This document shows, piece by piece, positions 6,491-14,439 of a stretch of 30,436 nucleotides of DNA. Under the pieces are notes generated by a model. It was given only the letters and a program-made list of their open reading frames with translations, was not told the DNA's origin and made no database searches. A program made the position numbers and the translations under genes. The stretch lies in NCBI GenBank assembly GCA_027023165.1, contig JALVWX010000156.1, forward strand, positions 1-30,436, read 5' to 3'. Source of the DNA: Thermococcus sp. GTDB taxonomy: Archaea; Methanobacteriota_B; Thermococci; Thermococcales; Thermococcaceae. The first letter of the stretch is position 1; every line of letters begins with the position of its first letter.

Positions 6491-6568
6491 TTAGTGCAGC
6501 GAGAGTTTGAAGGCACTTGCCACCGTTGACCAGAATAGCACAGCGAGAACGGCGTGCTTTTTGGGCAT
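5735..6568 (-). pseudogene. DMT/EamA-family transporter split by an in-frame TAA
   Basis: Starting at ATG 6568 the frame reads 25 codons, MPKKHAVLAVLFWSTV then ASAFKLSLH, which is a typical first EamA helix (FWSTVASAFKLSL). It then meets TAA (6491-6493) and continues in the same frame as MNPLQLLFYASL, a typical continuation into helix two. The TATA box ATTTTTAAAT (6589-6598) is about 26 bases before 6568, so a leaderless message starting at that ATG is expected. This makes 6568 the ancestral start. Full length would be 277 codons, normal for the family. One base change from TAC or TAT explains the stop. It may be a young pseudogene, a TAA-ATG re-initiation pair making the first helix separately, or a sequencing error. 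The substrate is unknown; the family exports metabolites. Confidence 0.8.
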
Positions 6569-6588
6569 GGAAAAAGAAGGAAGAAGGG

Positions 6589-6598
6589 ATTTAAAAAT
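6589..6598 (-). promoter_or_regulatory. TATA box of the DMT transporter
   Basis: ATTTTTAAAT is centred about 26 bases upstream of the ATG at 6568, predicting a leaderless transcript. It touches the stop codon of the upstream gene (6598-6600), so the transporter is transcribed separately. Confidence 0.65.
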
Positions 6599-8691
6599 CA
6601 CTTGGTTCTGAGAAGGTCTATATATTGCCTTGAAACCATTTCAACGATTGACCTGATATCCCCAAGCTCTTTTTTAAATGCCTTTACCTCAATAACAGAC
6701 GAAAATGGAAAGACAACCCATGACTGAGGATAGGAGTGGACAAAAGCGCTGTATTCCTCGTATTTCCTGTTCAAGCCTTTAATATTGAACCACTTCTCCA
6801 CACTAGCAATAACAAAATCGTTTGTTGGATATAGGGGCAGGATAAAGGCCGATTTGTCAGCTATAGCTTTTTCAGCCAAATTCATGCCGAATTCCAATGG
6901 ATGTGAAACTCCAAGTTCCCTGCCGAGTAATTCAAAGTCCCTAATAGCATGCGGAGTTATCTGGGTATCGGTTAAATAACGTGGAATCTCTTGAGGAAGG
7001 TTTTCGCTTTCAATCTTCTTCCCAAAAAGGAGAACAAATGAAGGATATGTCAATGTCGACATTAAGATACTCCAGAACTTATCTTTTCCAGGCAGGTTCC
7101 ACCGCGATTTCAGTGGATCATGAATCTCCTTGTTTATTTTTCCCCTGGCCGTTCTGATATTTATAGTGCCTTTGTTCTCCCTAGCCCACTCGTACCACCC
7201 CTTTGATATAAGTAGTGCATAGTTGTTAGCGCATATGCTTGCATCTTTATGTCTGCGATAGCATCCGAGAGCTAGATAATCACCAAACAAAGCCCAGCTC
7301 AGGTTTTCTAAGAAGTTCCTGATCTCTCGGTACGCACTTGAGAATAAACCTTTCTCAGCCATCTCATTTATTGTATCGATAAGAGCAATGGCCTCGGGGA
7401 CATAAAATGCGATCGAAAGAGGTATGTTGATTTTGCCCATAAACCGCCAGCTCTTTTTCTGCAACTGGACAAGCAAGTTCTTAATCTCGTTCAACTGAGC
7501 GTTAATTCCCTCTAAATCACTTCTGCATATACTCTTGACTTTTTTCTGTATCCCTTCAAAATAATCCTTTTGATCCGTATCCTCCTTAGCAACGCTTCTG
7601 GACAGTATTCTGAGGGCTGGAAGACGACACGCTGAGATGTACTCATATTTCTTCCATATCGCCCTATCTGAGGCTGAAAACCTGCCAATGAACTCAATAA
7701 ACTCCGGCCAGTTAATTGAAACTTTAAGGCCATATGGCTTTTTCATGAATTTGTTTGTTCTCAATGAAAACCTCAGCCATGATATCTCCTGCTTAGCTAG
7801 GCCTTCATTGACAGTCTTTAAGAAAACATTAGCTTGATTTTCAAAAATGCTTATACTTGGCGCATTATCACTGAACTCCGCAAGTTGATCAACAACCCTC
7901 TCCATCATCAAATTGGGCACGTCCACGTAAAGAGTTGAAGACTGTCCCTTGAACAACTTGAAATACTTATCTTGCACCTGTATCTTGCCAAAAAGCGGCC
8001 ATATTGCGCCGTAACATTCTTCCAGCTCTTTTGTAACTAGAGACATTTGAAGAATTTCGTTTTCATTGAGATCAAGAACCGAGAGTATCTTCAGAATCTC
8101 TTCTTTTTCAATCTCCCTGATTTCTTGGATAATCTCAGCAGAATCCACGTTCTTTTTATGTTTCCGTAGAACATGTTCAATTCTTTCCGCGGGATTGCTT
8201 AAGAGAAACGGCTTGGCTCTCAGAACATTACTTCTGAATACTTGGTCTTCGAGAAAGGATTCGTATACTTCATCCGGATAGGAAATTTCCTGGATTATGT
8301 CTTCTACTTCAATCTCTCGATTTCCAGACTTTAAAGAGCGTAGCAATGCCCATGCAACTAGTCTACGGGTAGAATTAGCGTCTCTTATGCAGGTGTCAAG
8401 CAATTTGTAAATTTCCTCCAAGTCTTCAGTTTTCTTGTAACCACCACAACTGCTAATTTTCACGAGGTTTGCTTCCACGAGCAACGTTAGAATATCATCT
8501 ATAATCACTTTCCAGGCATTCTTTGGTAGCTTATCTAGGGCTAGCCAATCTCTGCTTAAGTTTACCTTGTATACATCCTGACAATCGGTCAAACCAAAGT
8601 CTATTACCTGTAAGATACGCCAGTACCCATCGAGAGCTACTCGCGGTGGTAACTTGGCCATAAGCTCAAACAGATAGTCCGAGAACTCCAT
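6598..8691 (-). CDS. Large uncharacterised protein, HEPN-like C-terminal half (tentative)
   Basis: A 697-residue protein with no signal peptide or membrane segment; I do not recognise a named family. The last 250 residues contain SSAYREIRNFLENLSWALFG (about 451-470) and, much later, EEYSAFVHSYPQSW (about 645-658). That arrangement resembles helical HEPN-like abortive-infection proteins, which carry an 'R..lE' helix followed by 'Y..f.H'. The N-terminal 170 residues look helical. The start is ATG 8691: a GGTGG site lies seven bases upstream and the TATA box CTTAAAAAG is at 8726-8734; the ORF extension to 8712 would overlap the leader. Codon use is clearly AT-richer than in the neighbouring gcvT (many AAA, ATA, AAT), suggesting recent acquisition. 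A defence-type role is speculation from context. Confidence 0.6.
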   Translation of the reverse strand: MEFSDYLFELMAKLPPRVALDGYWRILQVIDFGLTDCQDVYKVNLSRDWLALDKLPKNAWKVIIDDILTLLVEANLVKISSCGGYKKTEDLEEIYKLLDTCIRDANSTRRLVAWALLRSLKSGNREIEVEDIIQEISYPDEVYESFLEDQVFRSNVLRAKPFLLSNPAERIEHVLRKHKKNVDSAEIIQEIREIEKEEILKILSVLDLNENEILQMSLVTKELEECYGAIWPLFGKIQVQDKYFKLFKGQSSTLYVDVPNLMMERVVDQLAEFSDNAPSISIFENQANVFLKTVNEGLAKQEISWLRFSLRTNKFMKKPYGLKVSINWPEFIEFIGRFSASDRAIWKKYEYISACRLPALRILSRSVAKEDTDQKDYFEGIQKKVKSICRSDLEGINAQLNEIKNLLVQLQKKSWRFMGKINIPLSIAFYVPEAIALIDTINEMAEKGLFSSAYREIRNFLENLSWALFGDYLALGCYRRHKDASICANNYALLISKGWYEWARENKGTINIRTARGKINKEIHDPLKSRWNLPGKDKFWSILMSTLTYPSFVLLFGKKIESENLPQEIPRYLTDTQITPHAIRDFELLGRELGVSHPLEFGMNLAEKAIADKSAFILPLYPTNDFVIASVEKWFNIKGLNRKYEEYSAFVHSYPQSWVVFPFSSVIEVKAFKKELGDIRSIVEMVSRQYIDLLRTK

Positions 8692-8758
8692 AATTAATCC
8701 ACCACATAGCATTACCCCGGAAGCTCTTAAAAAGATTTGCTCTTCAGAGAAGGATAGA

Positions 8759-8795
8759 GGTCACGCCCCCGTTACCAGGTAACGCCCCCATTACC
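8759..8795. repeat. Tandem 18-base repeat with inverted ends
   Basis: GGTCACGCCCCCGTTACC (8759-8776) and GGTAACGCCCCCATTACC (8778-8795) are two near-identical units separated by one A. Each has GGTRA...TTACC-like inverted ends, and together they create the palindrome GTTACC-A-GGTAAC (8771-8783). They lie between the 3' end of gcvT and the TATA box of the 697-residue gene, about 25 bases upstream of that box, where an activator or a repressor could bind. Confidence 0.55.
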
Positions 8796-8845
8796 TGTAA
8801 GGGTTTCAAGGCTTGCAAAGGGAGGGACAAAGAAGAGAGGAGAAA

Positions 8846-10042
8846 TCACTCCTCCCTGAAAGCGCCGTACTTCTTGGGGTCGTAGAAGGGCGGAGCAACC
8901 GTTATAGCTTTCTTGGGCTTGCCCCTTATCTCTATCTCCAGTTCAACGCCGGGCTTGGCGTACTCCGGCTTCACGAAGGCTATGCCGATTCCTATTCCGA
9001 GGAGCGGCGAGAGGGTTCCGCTGGTAACTTCGCCTATGAGCTTCCCGTCGGCGTAGACGGCATAGCCCTCCCTCGGAATGCCCTTGTCGACCATCTTAAA
9101 GTGGACTATCTTGCTTGGCAGTCCGCGCTCCCTCTGCTTGAGGAGGGCATCCTTTCCTATGAACTCCTTGTCCCAGAAGAGGGCGAAGTCAAGGTTAGCC
9201 TGAAGGGGCGTAACTTCGTCGATGTCTGTGCTGAGGAGCTGCCTCTCCTTGGTCTCGTTGCCGTAGAGGGTGTAGCCGGCCTCAAGGCGAAGCGTGTCCC
9301 TTGCTCCGAGTCCGGCAGGCTTTATGCCGTACTTCTCGCCGGCCTCAAGGATGGTCTTCCAGACGTGGAGGGCCTTCTCTGGCTTCCCGCGCTTGCTCTC
9401 GTCCGGGTGGTAAGGGTTCCTGTCCTCGAAGTAAATCTCCCAGCCGTTCTCGCCGGTGTAGCCGCTCCTCGAGAGGAGCATCTTTATCCCGTCAAGCTCG
9501 ACCTCCTTCGCCTGGAACCACCAGAGATCATTGATGTCTATGCCGAAGAGGTCTTTCGCGAGGTCCCTCGCCTTAGGACCCTGGATTGAGAACATAACCA
9601 TGTCGTAGGTCTTGTTTTCAATCTCAAGGTCAAGCTCACCGAACTTCTCGATTCCGCGCTTTATCGCGTTGAACCAGGCCTCGAGCTTCTCAAAGGCGTC
9701 GCTGTCGCAGACCATCATGTAGGTGTCGTCTCCCATGTTGAAAACTAAAGTCTCGTCCTTAACCGCTCCGCGCTCGTTGAGGACGAGGGTGTAGGTTCCG
9801 CTTATCGCGGGCGGCTTGCTTACATCGTTGCTCGTGACGTACTGAAGGAACTCCAGGGCGTCCTTACCGCGGAAGATGAACTCGCCCATGTGGGAGACGT
9901 CGAAGATTCCAACGCCGTTTCTAACCGCGAGGTGCTCCTCCTTTATGCCCGAGTACCAGATGGGCATCTCCCAGCCGGCGAACTCCTCAACCTTCTTCGC
10001 GTGCTCCTTATGCCAGTCGAATATGTGAACCCTCTTGACCAC
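8846..10042 (-). CDS. gcvT: Glycine cleavage system T protein (aminomethyltransferase)
   Basis: A 398-residue cytosolic enzyme that moves the one-carbon unit from the aminomethyl-lipoyl arm of GcvH to tetrahydrofolate or an archaeal pterin and releases ammonia. Family landmarks are [11 protein letters not shown] (21-31), FDVSHMGE (47-54), [14 protein letters not shown] with the conserved aspartate near 96, [14 protein letters not shown] and [16 protein letters not shown] at 10042 is the likely start: GGTGAT lies just upstream and the product then begins [15 protein letters not shown], which I recall as the Pyrococcus form. Upstream in-frame GTG and ATG codons at 10051 and 10048 fall in the ribosome site. 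The TATA box GGTTATAACG is around 10071-10080. The H and P proteins are not in this window. It is divergent from the UspA gene. Confidence 0.95.
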   Translation of the reverse strand: MVKRVHIFDWHKEHAKKVEEFAGWEMPIWYSGIKEEHLAVRNGVGIFDVSHMGEFIFRGKDALEFLQYVTSNDVSKPPAISGTYTLVLNERGAVKDETLVFNMGDDTYMMVCDSDAFEKLEAWFNAIKRGIEKFGELDLEIENKTYDMVMFSIQGPKARDLAKDLFGIDINDLWWFQAKEVELDGIKMLLSRSGYTGENGWEIYFEDRNPYHPDESKRGKPEKALHVWKTILEAGEKYGIKPAGLGARDTLRLEAGYTLYGNETKERQLLSTDIDEVTPLQANLDFALFWDKEFIGKDALLKQRERGLPSKIVHFKMVDKGIPREGYAVYADGKLIGEVTSGTLSPLLGIGIGIAFVKPEYAKPGVELEIEIRGKPKKAITVAPPFYDPKKYGAFREE

Positions 10043-10144
10043 AGCCATCACCGTTCAAACTTCAATCGGAGCGTTATAACCCTTTCCAATGCGTGGGCAA
10101 CGATAATAAGCATTGGAGTACAAGTAAATACTGGGGTGAACGGA

Positions 10145-10990
10145 ATGTTTGAGAGGGTTTTGTATCCGACCGACTTCTCGGAGGTCTCGCTCCATGCCCT
10201 TCGCGAGTGCATACTGAAGCTCGCAAAGCTCGGGATCAAGGAGCTTCATCTGCTCAACGTCATCGACATAACCATGGCCGAGTTCGAGGCCTTTGAGCTT
10301 GAGGGCATCTACAGGGAGAAGCTTGAGAAGCTCGCGAGAGAGACGGAGGAGAAGTGCGGAGGGAAAACCAAGGTAACGGCGGACGTAAGGATGGGCATCC
10401 CCTCGATAGAGATAGCGGAAGCGGCTGATGAAGTGGAAGCGGAACTTATAGTCATCCCAAGCGTTGGGGAGAACATCTGGCGGCGCATGTTCGTTGGAAG
10501 CACGGCATCAAACCTCGCGAGGGCCTCGAAGAAACCGGTTCTCCTCCTGAAGTACACCCAGAAAGATGGAAAGTTCGAGTTCTCAGGCGACTGCGAGCGG
10601 ATGTTTGAGCGACCCCTCGTGGCTCTGGACTTCTCAAGGTGCTCCGTCAAGCTGATCCAGACGGTCAGGAAGTTCAGGGAGCTTGTAAAAGGAGGGATAT
10701 TGATTCACTCCGTTGACTACGGCGGGGTTGACGAACTCGAGCACAACATGGCCGTGGCCAAGAAGAACCTGGAGAAGTCGGCGAAGGGCCTTGGAGAGGG
10801 CTTTGAAATCGAGGTGATGGTCGGAACGGCAAGCCAGGCGATAATAGGCACCGCAATAGCCAAGAACTCCACGCTTATAGTGCTCGGAAAGAAGGGCAGG
10901 AGCTTCATAAAGGACCTGCTCCTCGGTTCGACCGCGGAGAGAGTGATAAGGGACTCAAAGCTCCCAGTTCTGCTGGTGCCGTGCGAATGA
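10145..10990 (+). CDS. Universal stress protein with two UspA domains
   Basis: A 281-residue tandem UspA protein. Domain one spans about 1-137 and domain two about 155-280. Domain two keeps the ATP-binding loop, G248-x2-G251-x9-G261-S. In domain one the first glycine of that loop is replaced (PSVGENIWRRMFVGST, about 105-120), so it may bind nucleotide poorly or not at all. UspA proteins respond to stress and energy state; client pathways are unknown here. ATG 10145 is supported by GGGGTGA four bases upstream; a much longer in-frame extension to 9890 runs antisense through gcvT and is rejected. The candidate sRNA on the opposite strand begins right after its stop codon. Confidence 0.9.
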   Translation: MFERVLYPTDFSEVSLHALRECILKLAKLGIKELHLLNVIDITMAEFEAFELEGIYREKLEKLARETEEKCGGKTKVTADVRMGIPSIEIAEAADEVEAELIVIPSVGENIWRRMFVGSTASNLARASKKPVLLLKYTQKDGKFEFSGDCERMFERPLVALDFSRCSVKLIQTVRKFRELVKGGILIHSVDYGGVDELEHNMAVAKKNLEKSAKGLGEGFEIEVMVGTASQAIIGTAIAKNSTLIVLGKKGRSFIKDLLLGSTAERVIRDSKLPVLLVPCE

Positions 10991-11053
10991 GACCTCAGAC
11001 TGGAACGGCTTCCACATCAAGATTCGGTAGCTACCCTGTTGCCATCATCGGTC
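10991..11053 (-). ncRNA. Candidate C/D box small guide RNA
   Basis: On the minus strand a 63-base RNA reads GACC-G, C box ATGATGG (11048-11042), 14-base guide, D' box CCGA (11027-11024), three bases, C' box TTGATGT (11020-11014), 15-base guide, D box CTGA (10998-10995), GGTC. The ends GACC/GGTC pair as a terminal stem. Box order and spacings match archaeal C/D sRNAs, which direct 2'-O-methylation of rRNA or tRNA. A TATA box, TTTATAAG on this strand (11075-11082), is about 25 bases upstream of the predicted 5' end. Weak points are the last base of the C box and the imperfect D' and C' boxes. Targets of the guides were not identified. Confidence 0.55.
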
Positions 11054-11074
11054 GTTTCCCTCTTTTTCCGCGGG

Positions 11075-11082
11075 CTTATAAA
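11075..11082 (-). promoter_or_regulatory. TATA box of the candidate C/D sRNA
   Basis: GGTTTATAAGC on the minus strand (11074-11084) overlaps the stop codon of the endonuclease dU gene and sits about 25 bases before the predicted sRNA start at 11053. No protein gene is positioned to use it. Confidence 0.5.
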
Positions 11083-11083
11083 C

Positions 11084-11671
11084 CTACTCCCTCGTGCTCT
11101 CGCCGGTCATCACAGCCGAGGCTATCATGTGGGCAAGGCGGAGAGGTTCGGGGATGAGACCCGTTTTGGTGGTTACCCTGACTACCTCCTCAGCAGTTCT
11201 CTCATCGACGCCGGCCGCCTGGATGTAGAGCCTCCCGAGGAGGAGTTCAGCGAGCGGGGGAGCCTTCCTCAGGAGTTCAATGCGCTCCTCGGCGTCGGGG
11301 AAGTGCTTCTGAAGGGCGTTCTCCATCGCCGCAAGGTCGGGCTTTTTTCTAACGACCACTACCACCGGAAGACCCGTCTCGCGGTGCAGCCTCTCAACGT
11401 CCACAATGTTGAAGCCCCCATAGGTTATCCCTTTGAGTAGAATGACGCGAAGATCCCTGAAGCGGGAGTTTCGAACCGCATCGATCATTGCATCGGTGGC
11501 ATCGGTTCCGTCGACGGTTATCCAGCGGGAGAGAACTCCGACGACCTCCTGAGAACCCTTCATGACGACGCCGATGAGGATGGTTTTCTCCCTTCCAATC
11601 TTGGAGAAAAAGGAGAAGGTGCCGTCATCGAAGCCGACAACCCTTATCTGGGGCTTGACCTTCCGTATCAT
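11084..11671 (-). CDS. Endonuclease dU family protein (DUF99)
   Basis: A 195-residue archaeal protein of the DUF99/UPF0215 family, now named endonuclease dU (Pfam PF01949 by memory), related to endonuclease V and the RNase H fold. VVGFDDGTF (about 9-17) supplies the acidic pair near the N terminus. [16 protein letters not shown] and the [13 protein letters not shown] segment near the end are typical. The proposed role is repair of DNA containing deoxyuridine or other deaminated bases, important at high temperature; this rests on family naming. ATG 11671 is chosen because it overlaps the cutA stop as ATGA, so the two are translationally coupled. The upstream in-frame region to 11794 belongs to cutA. 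Confidence 0.85.
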   Translation of the reverse strand: MIRKVKPQIRVVGFDDGTFSFFSKIGREKTILIGVVMKGSQEVVGVLSRWITVDGTDATDAMIDAVRNSRFRDLRVILLKGITYGGFNIVDVERLHRETGLPVVVVVRKKPDLAAMENALQKHFPDAEERIELLRKAPPLAELLLGRLYIQAAGVDERTAEEVVRVTTKTGLIPEPLRLAHMIASAVMTGESTRE

Positions 11672-11982
11672 TCGAAGAGCACCCGCGCCATCCACTCCGA
11701 GTACTCGCGGTTGAGCTTGTCGAGGTCGATTCTCGCAATGAGCGGAACGTCGTATGGATGAAGCTCCTTTATGGACTCCCTGAGTTCCTTCCACTTGCTC
11801 ACCTCGGTCTTGAGGATGACGCCGATTTCTTTCCCGTTCCTTATCTCACCCTCCCACCAGTACATTGCCTCGTGCTCGCGCATGTTGGCGCAGGCCGCGA
11901 GCCTCCGCTCGAGGATTTCATGAACGGCCTTCCGGGCACTCTCCCAGTCCGGAAAGGTGGTGTAAACGAATATCGCCTCCAC
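11668..11982 (-). CDS. cutA: Divalent cation tolerance protein CutA
   Basis: A 104-residue CutA1 protein, a small, very stable trimer of ferredoxin-like fold linked to copper and other divalent metals. The signature runs [14 protein letters not shown] at the start, [19 protein letters not shown] in the middle and [17 protein letters not shown] near the end. GTG 11982 is preferred over GTG 11991 because GGAGGTGA lies at a proper distance before it and would overlap the earlier codon. It is the first gene of a pair with endonuclease dU, joined by an ATGA overlap. Transcription starts from the symmetrical TATA region shared with acylphosphatase. Confidence 0.93.
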   Translation of the reverse strand: MEAIFVYTTFPDWESARKAVHEILERRLAACANMREHEAMYWWEGEIRNGKEIGVILKTEVSKWKELRESIKELHPYDVPLIARIDLDKLNREYSEWMARVLFE

Positions 11983-12013
11983 AGGCTTCACCTCCGGAGA
12001 ATAATCAACGGAT

Positions 12014-12023
12014 AAGCTTAAAT
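12014..12023. promoter_or_regulatory. Shared TATA region of cutA and acylphosphatase
   Basis: AAGCTTAAAT can be read as a TATA box on either strand: AGCTTAAAT for acylphosphatase (start 12055) and ATTTAAGCTT for cutA (start 11982). Both distances predict leaders of about 10-15 bases. Confidence 0.5.
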
Positions 12024-12054
12024 CGGTTGCGGGGAATTACCTGGGGGATGGGTC

Positions 12055-12330
12055 ATGGAGAGGGTGAGGGCGCACCTGAGGATACACGGGCGCGTTCAGG
12101 GGGTCGGCTTCCGGTGGAGCATGCAGAGGGAAGCCAAGAAGCTCGGCCTGGCCGGGTGGGTCAGAAACCTGCCCGATGGCACAGTGGAGGCCGTAATCGA
12201 AGGGGATGAAGAGAGGGTTGAGGCTTTAATCGGCTGGGCACACCAGGGGCCGCCGATGGCCAGGGTCACCAAGGTCGAGGTAAAATGGGAGGAACCGGAG
12301 GGTCTGGAAGGCTTCAGGGTGACGGGCTAG
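12055..12330 (+). CDS. acyP: Acylphosphatase
   Basis: A 91-residue acylphosphatase, which hydrolyses the carboxyl-phosphate bond of acyl phosphates. The phosphate-binding motif GRVQGVGFR (12-20) supplies catalytic Arg20, and [16 protein letters not shown] (35-50) supplies Asn38; both catalytic residues are present. ATG 12055 has the GGGGGATGG ribosome site upstream. It is divergent from cutA, and its 3' end overlaps the 3' end of the convergent regulator gene by 17 bases. Confidence 0.95.
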   Translation: MERVRAHLRIHGRVQGVGFRWSMQREAKKLGLAGWVRNLPDGTVEAVIEGDEERVEALIGWAHQGPPMARVTKVEVKWEEPEGLEGFRVTG

Positions 12331-12910
12331 ACATCATCTCGATGAGCGCCCTCTTGGGGCAGTACTTGACCTCGCAGTAGTTGCAGACCACCTTCTCCTT
12401 GTCCTTCTCGGGCGTGTGAAGTATGAGCTTCCTGAAGCCCTCCATCTCCTTGATGCGGACGAAGACTTCAACGGGGAGCGTTCCGTCGATGACAATGTAG
12501 AGCTTGGTAGACTCTTCGCGGAGGTTCCTGCTGAAGACCTCCATGACCCTGACGTCGTTCTCGTAGAGCAGCCTCAGCACGTCCGAAAAGCCCCGGAGGT
12601 ATTTGTCCTTGTCGAGTTCTATCTCAAGAACCTCCCAGCCCATGAGCGGGGCAACGTCAATAAGGCTCGGCAGGGGGTTGAGCTTCTCGAAGATGAGCTT
12701 TAGGGGATAGGTTTTCTCGATGTAGTCGATGGTGTGGTAGACTATCTTCCTGTTGACGCCTATTATCCTGGCAAGCTCACTTATGGGAACCTCCACGTCC
12801 CTCAGGTAAATCTTGCCGTTCTTAACGCTCAGGCCGTTCTCAAAGAGGAACTCCGCCACCTTCCTCCTCGCGGGATAGTTCTTAAAGTAGGCCTCGAGTA
12901 CGAGCATCAT
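12314..12910 (-). CDS. HTH-ACT regulator with C-terminal cysteine cluster
   Basis: A 198-residue protein of the COG2150 type, predicted regulators of amino acid metabolism. A helix-turn-helix lies at about 43-66 ([20 protein letters not shown]). An ACT-like ligand-binding domain follows at about 93-165 ([12 protein letters not shown]... KLYIVIDG). The end carries C176-x2-C179-x4-C184 (CNYCEVKYC), a probable metal or Fe-S site. ATG codons at 12910 and 12907 are in tandem; GAGGTGA precedes them. The TATA box GATTTAAATATCC is near 12946-12958. It is divergent from the sugar kinase, a possible target, but neither the ligand nor the regulon can be read from sequence. Confidence 0.82.
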   Translation of the reverse strand: MMLVLEAYFKNYPARRKVAEFLFENGLSVKNGKIYLRDVEVPISELARIIGVNRKIVYHTIDYIEKTYPLKLIFEKLNPLPSLIDVAPLMGWEVLEIELDKDKYLRGFSDVLRLLYENDVRVMEVFSRNLREESTKLYIVIDGTLPVEVFVRIKEMEGFRKLILHTPEKDKEKVVCNYCEVKYCPKRALIEMMSSPSP

Positions 12911-13013
12911 CTTTGTTCACCTCTTACCCATAAATGAGTAGAAATGGATATTTAAATCTTTCCCCGCGGAAGGTTATTAAGTCCAAAGAGCCAAAGCCCT
13001 CGGGGTGGTGGTG

Positions 13014-13901
13014 GTGAAAGAACTGGACGTCATAGGGATTGGGAACCTCAACTACGACATCATCATGCTCCTCGACAGGTTCCCCGAGTTCCACGAGAAG
13101 GTGAACGCAAAGGAGGCCGTTTTCGGACTCGGCGGAGCGGCCGCGAACACGATAACCTGGCTGGCGCACTTTGGACTGAAGACCGGCTACATAGGCGCCG
13201 TCGGAAAGGATGAGATAGGGGATGCCCACTTCGCGTTCTTCGAGAGGATTGGAGTCAATACCTCCGGGATACGGAGGGTCGATGCCCCCTCGGGGGTTGC
13301 GATAGCGATGGTCCACGGCGACGACAAGAGGATAGTAAAGTACCCGGGCGCGAACCTCTTCAAGGAGGTGGACTTCGACTACCTCTCAAAGGCCAGGCAC
13401 GTGCACCTCTCCTCCAACCCGATGGAAACAATAGAAGCCGTTGTCAGGTTCTCAAGTGAGAGGGGAATAACGACATCACTGGACATAGGTGAGGCCCCCC
13501 TCTCGAAGGAGATAGAGAGCATGGTCGATTACCTGATGATGAACGAGGACGAATACAGGAGGAAGTTCGGCTCGCTCGACCTATCGCTCTCAAGGGCCAA
13601 AAACCTCGTCATAACCCTGAACGGCGGCGGGGCGCTGATAAGGGACAGCAAAGGGAACGTGGAGGAGATAAGGGGCCTGAGCGCCAAAGTCGTGGACTCG
13701 ACGGGTGCGGGAGATTCCTTCGATGCCGGCGTTATCTACGGCACGCTCAACGGATGGTCCCTGGCGGACTCCGCGAGGCTGGGCATGCTGCTGGCGTATC
13801 TGACGGTTCAGAAGGTAGGGGCCAGGAGTGCGGTGGTTCCACTCGACGAGGTCATGAAGAAGGCGGAAGAGCTGGGAATGAGGCTCCCCTTTGAAAGGTG
13901 A
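13014..13901 (+). CDS. PfkB/ribokinase-family sugar kinase
   Basis: A 295-residue carbohydrate or nucleoside kinase. The N-terminal [13 protein letters not shown] strand, the glycine-rich GGAAANT motif (about 40-46), the NEDE motif (about 177-180) and the C-terminal signature DSTGAGDSF with catalytic Asp (about 234) are all present. In Thermococcus, members of this family include ADP-dependent ribose-1-phosphate kinase, nucleoside kinase and myo-inositol 3-kinase; I cannot tell which this is. Four GTG codons in a row begin the frame (13005, 13008, 13011, 13014). The last is chosen because the earlier ones form the GGGGTGGTG ribosome site and the product then begins [10 protein letters not shown]. 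It is divergent from the HTH-ACT regulator. Confidence 0.85.
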   Translation: MKELDVIGIGNLNYDIIMLLDRFPEFHEKVNAKEAVFGLGGAAANTITWLAHFGLKTGYIGAVGKDEIGDAHFAFFERIGVNTSGIRRVDAPSGVAIAMVHGDDKRIVKYPGANLFKEVDFDYLSKARHVHLSSNPMETIEAVVRFSSERGITTSLDIGEAPLSKEIESMVDYLMMNEDEYRRKFGSLDLSLSRAKNLVITLNGGGALIRDSKGNVEEIRGLSAKVVDSTGAGDSFDAGVIYGTLNGWSLADSARLGMLLAYLTVQKVGARSAVVPLDEVMKKAEELGMRLPFER

Positions 13902-14025
13902 AAACCTCATAACGTTTAAATACAGAACGTTCAATAAACGGAGACATCGGGAAAAGGAAACCTTAAAAATTCGAATCCTAAAAGTCTTAGAGGAGCCAAA
14001 ACTCATTAGACCGGAGGTGACACTC

Positions 14026-14313
14026 TTGGAAGTCATAATTGACAACTTTAAGCCGAAGATTACCCGTCCTTTCAAGAGGAAGAACGAGTACTGGGTCAAA
14101 CTCATCCTGCCGGAAGGAGAGGAGTACATCATGAAGTTCAAGACCCCCCTCGAGGCCGAGGATGCCATATACGGGATGCTGGACGACCTTCAGGTCTACG
14201 GGGGGAAGGTTAAGCTTAAACTCCGCGAGGGGAACGTTATAGAGAAGATAGAGGTTCTCGAACTCTACAAGCCCTCCGCGAAGGAACTCCTCAACGAGTA
14301 CTTCACGGACTAA
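14026..14313 (+). CDS. Uncharacterised 95-residue protein
   Basis: A small, charged protein I do not recognise, with the pattern LEVIIDNFKPKITRPF..YWVKLILPEGEEYIMKF near the start and YKPSAKELLNEYFTD at the end. It has no signal peptide, membrane helix or cysteine. The start is TTG 14026: a near-perfect GGAGGTGA (14013-14020) lies five bases before it, and the TATA box CTTAAAAAT is at 13962-13970. The longer frame to 13891 would cross both. It stands alone between the sugar kinase and tfe. A basic N-terminal third and acidic C-terminal third leave nucleic acid or protein binding open. Confidence 0.7.
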   Translation: MEVIIDNFKPKITRPFKRKNEYWVKLILPEGEEYIMKFKTPLEAEDAIYGMLDDLQVYGGKVKLKLREGNVIEKIEVLELYKPSAKELLNEYFTD

Positions 14314-14360
14314 TCTGATGTTCTTTTCTGTCTATTAGCGTTGGAAATATGACAAAAACC

Positions 14361-14387
14361 TATATATACTCCAGAGCACATATTTAA
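14361..14387 (+). promoter_or_regulatory. Two TATA boxes upstream of tfe
   Basis: TATATATAC (14361-14369) is one of the strongest TATA boxes in the window. A second candidate, CATATTTAA (14379-14387), lies 18 bases closer to the gene. They predict leaders of roughly 50 and 30 bases respectively. Confidence 0.55.
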
Positions 14388-14439
14388 CTCTTGGATAGTC
14401 CCGCAGTGAGTAAGGGTCAAATTCTTGGAGGTCGTGACG

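Noticed and set aside
6491..6493. TAA decoded as selenocysteine or pyrrolysine
   Set aside because: Those use TGA and TAG. No mechanism is known for TAA.
8759..8795. Short tandem repeat as a minimal CRISPR
   Set aside because: Only one base separates the two units, so there is no spacer.
9890..10144. N-terminal extension of the UspA frame
   Set aside because: It runs antisense through the start of gcvT; ATG 10145 has a good ribosome site and begins the UspA fold.
12416..12703. 95-codon plus-strand frame opposite the HTH-ACT regulator
   Set aside because: Acidic shadow of the real gene on the other strand, typical of GC-rich codon use.
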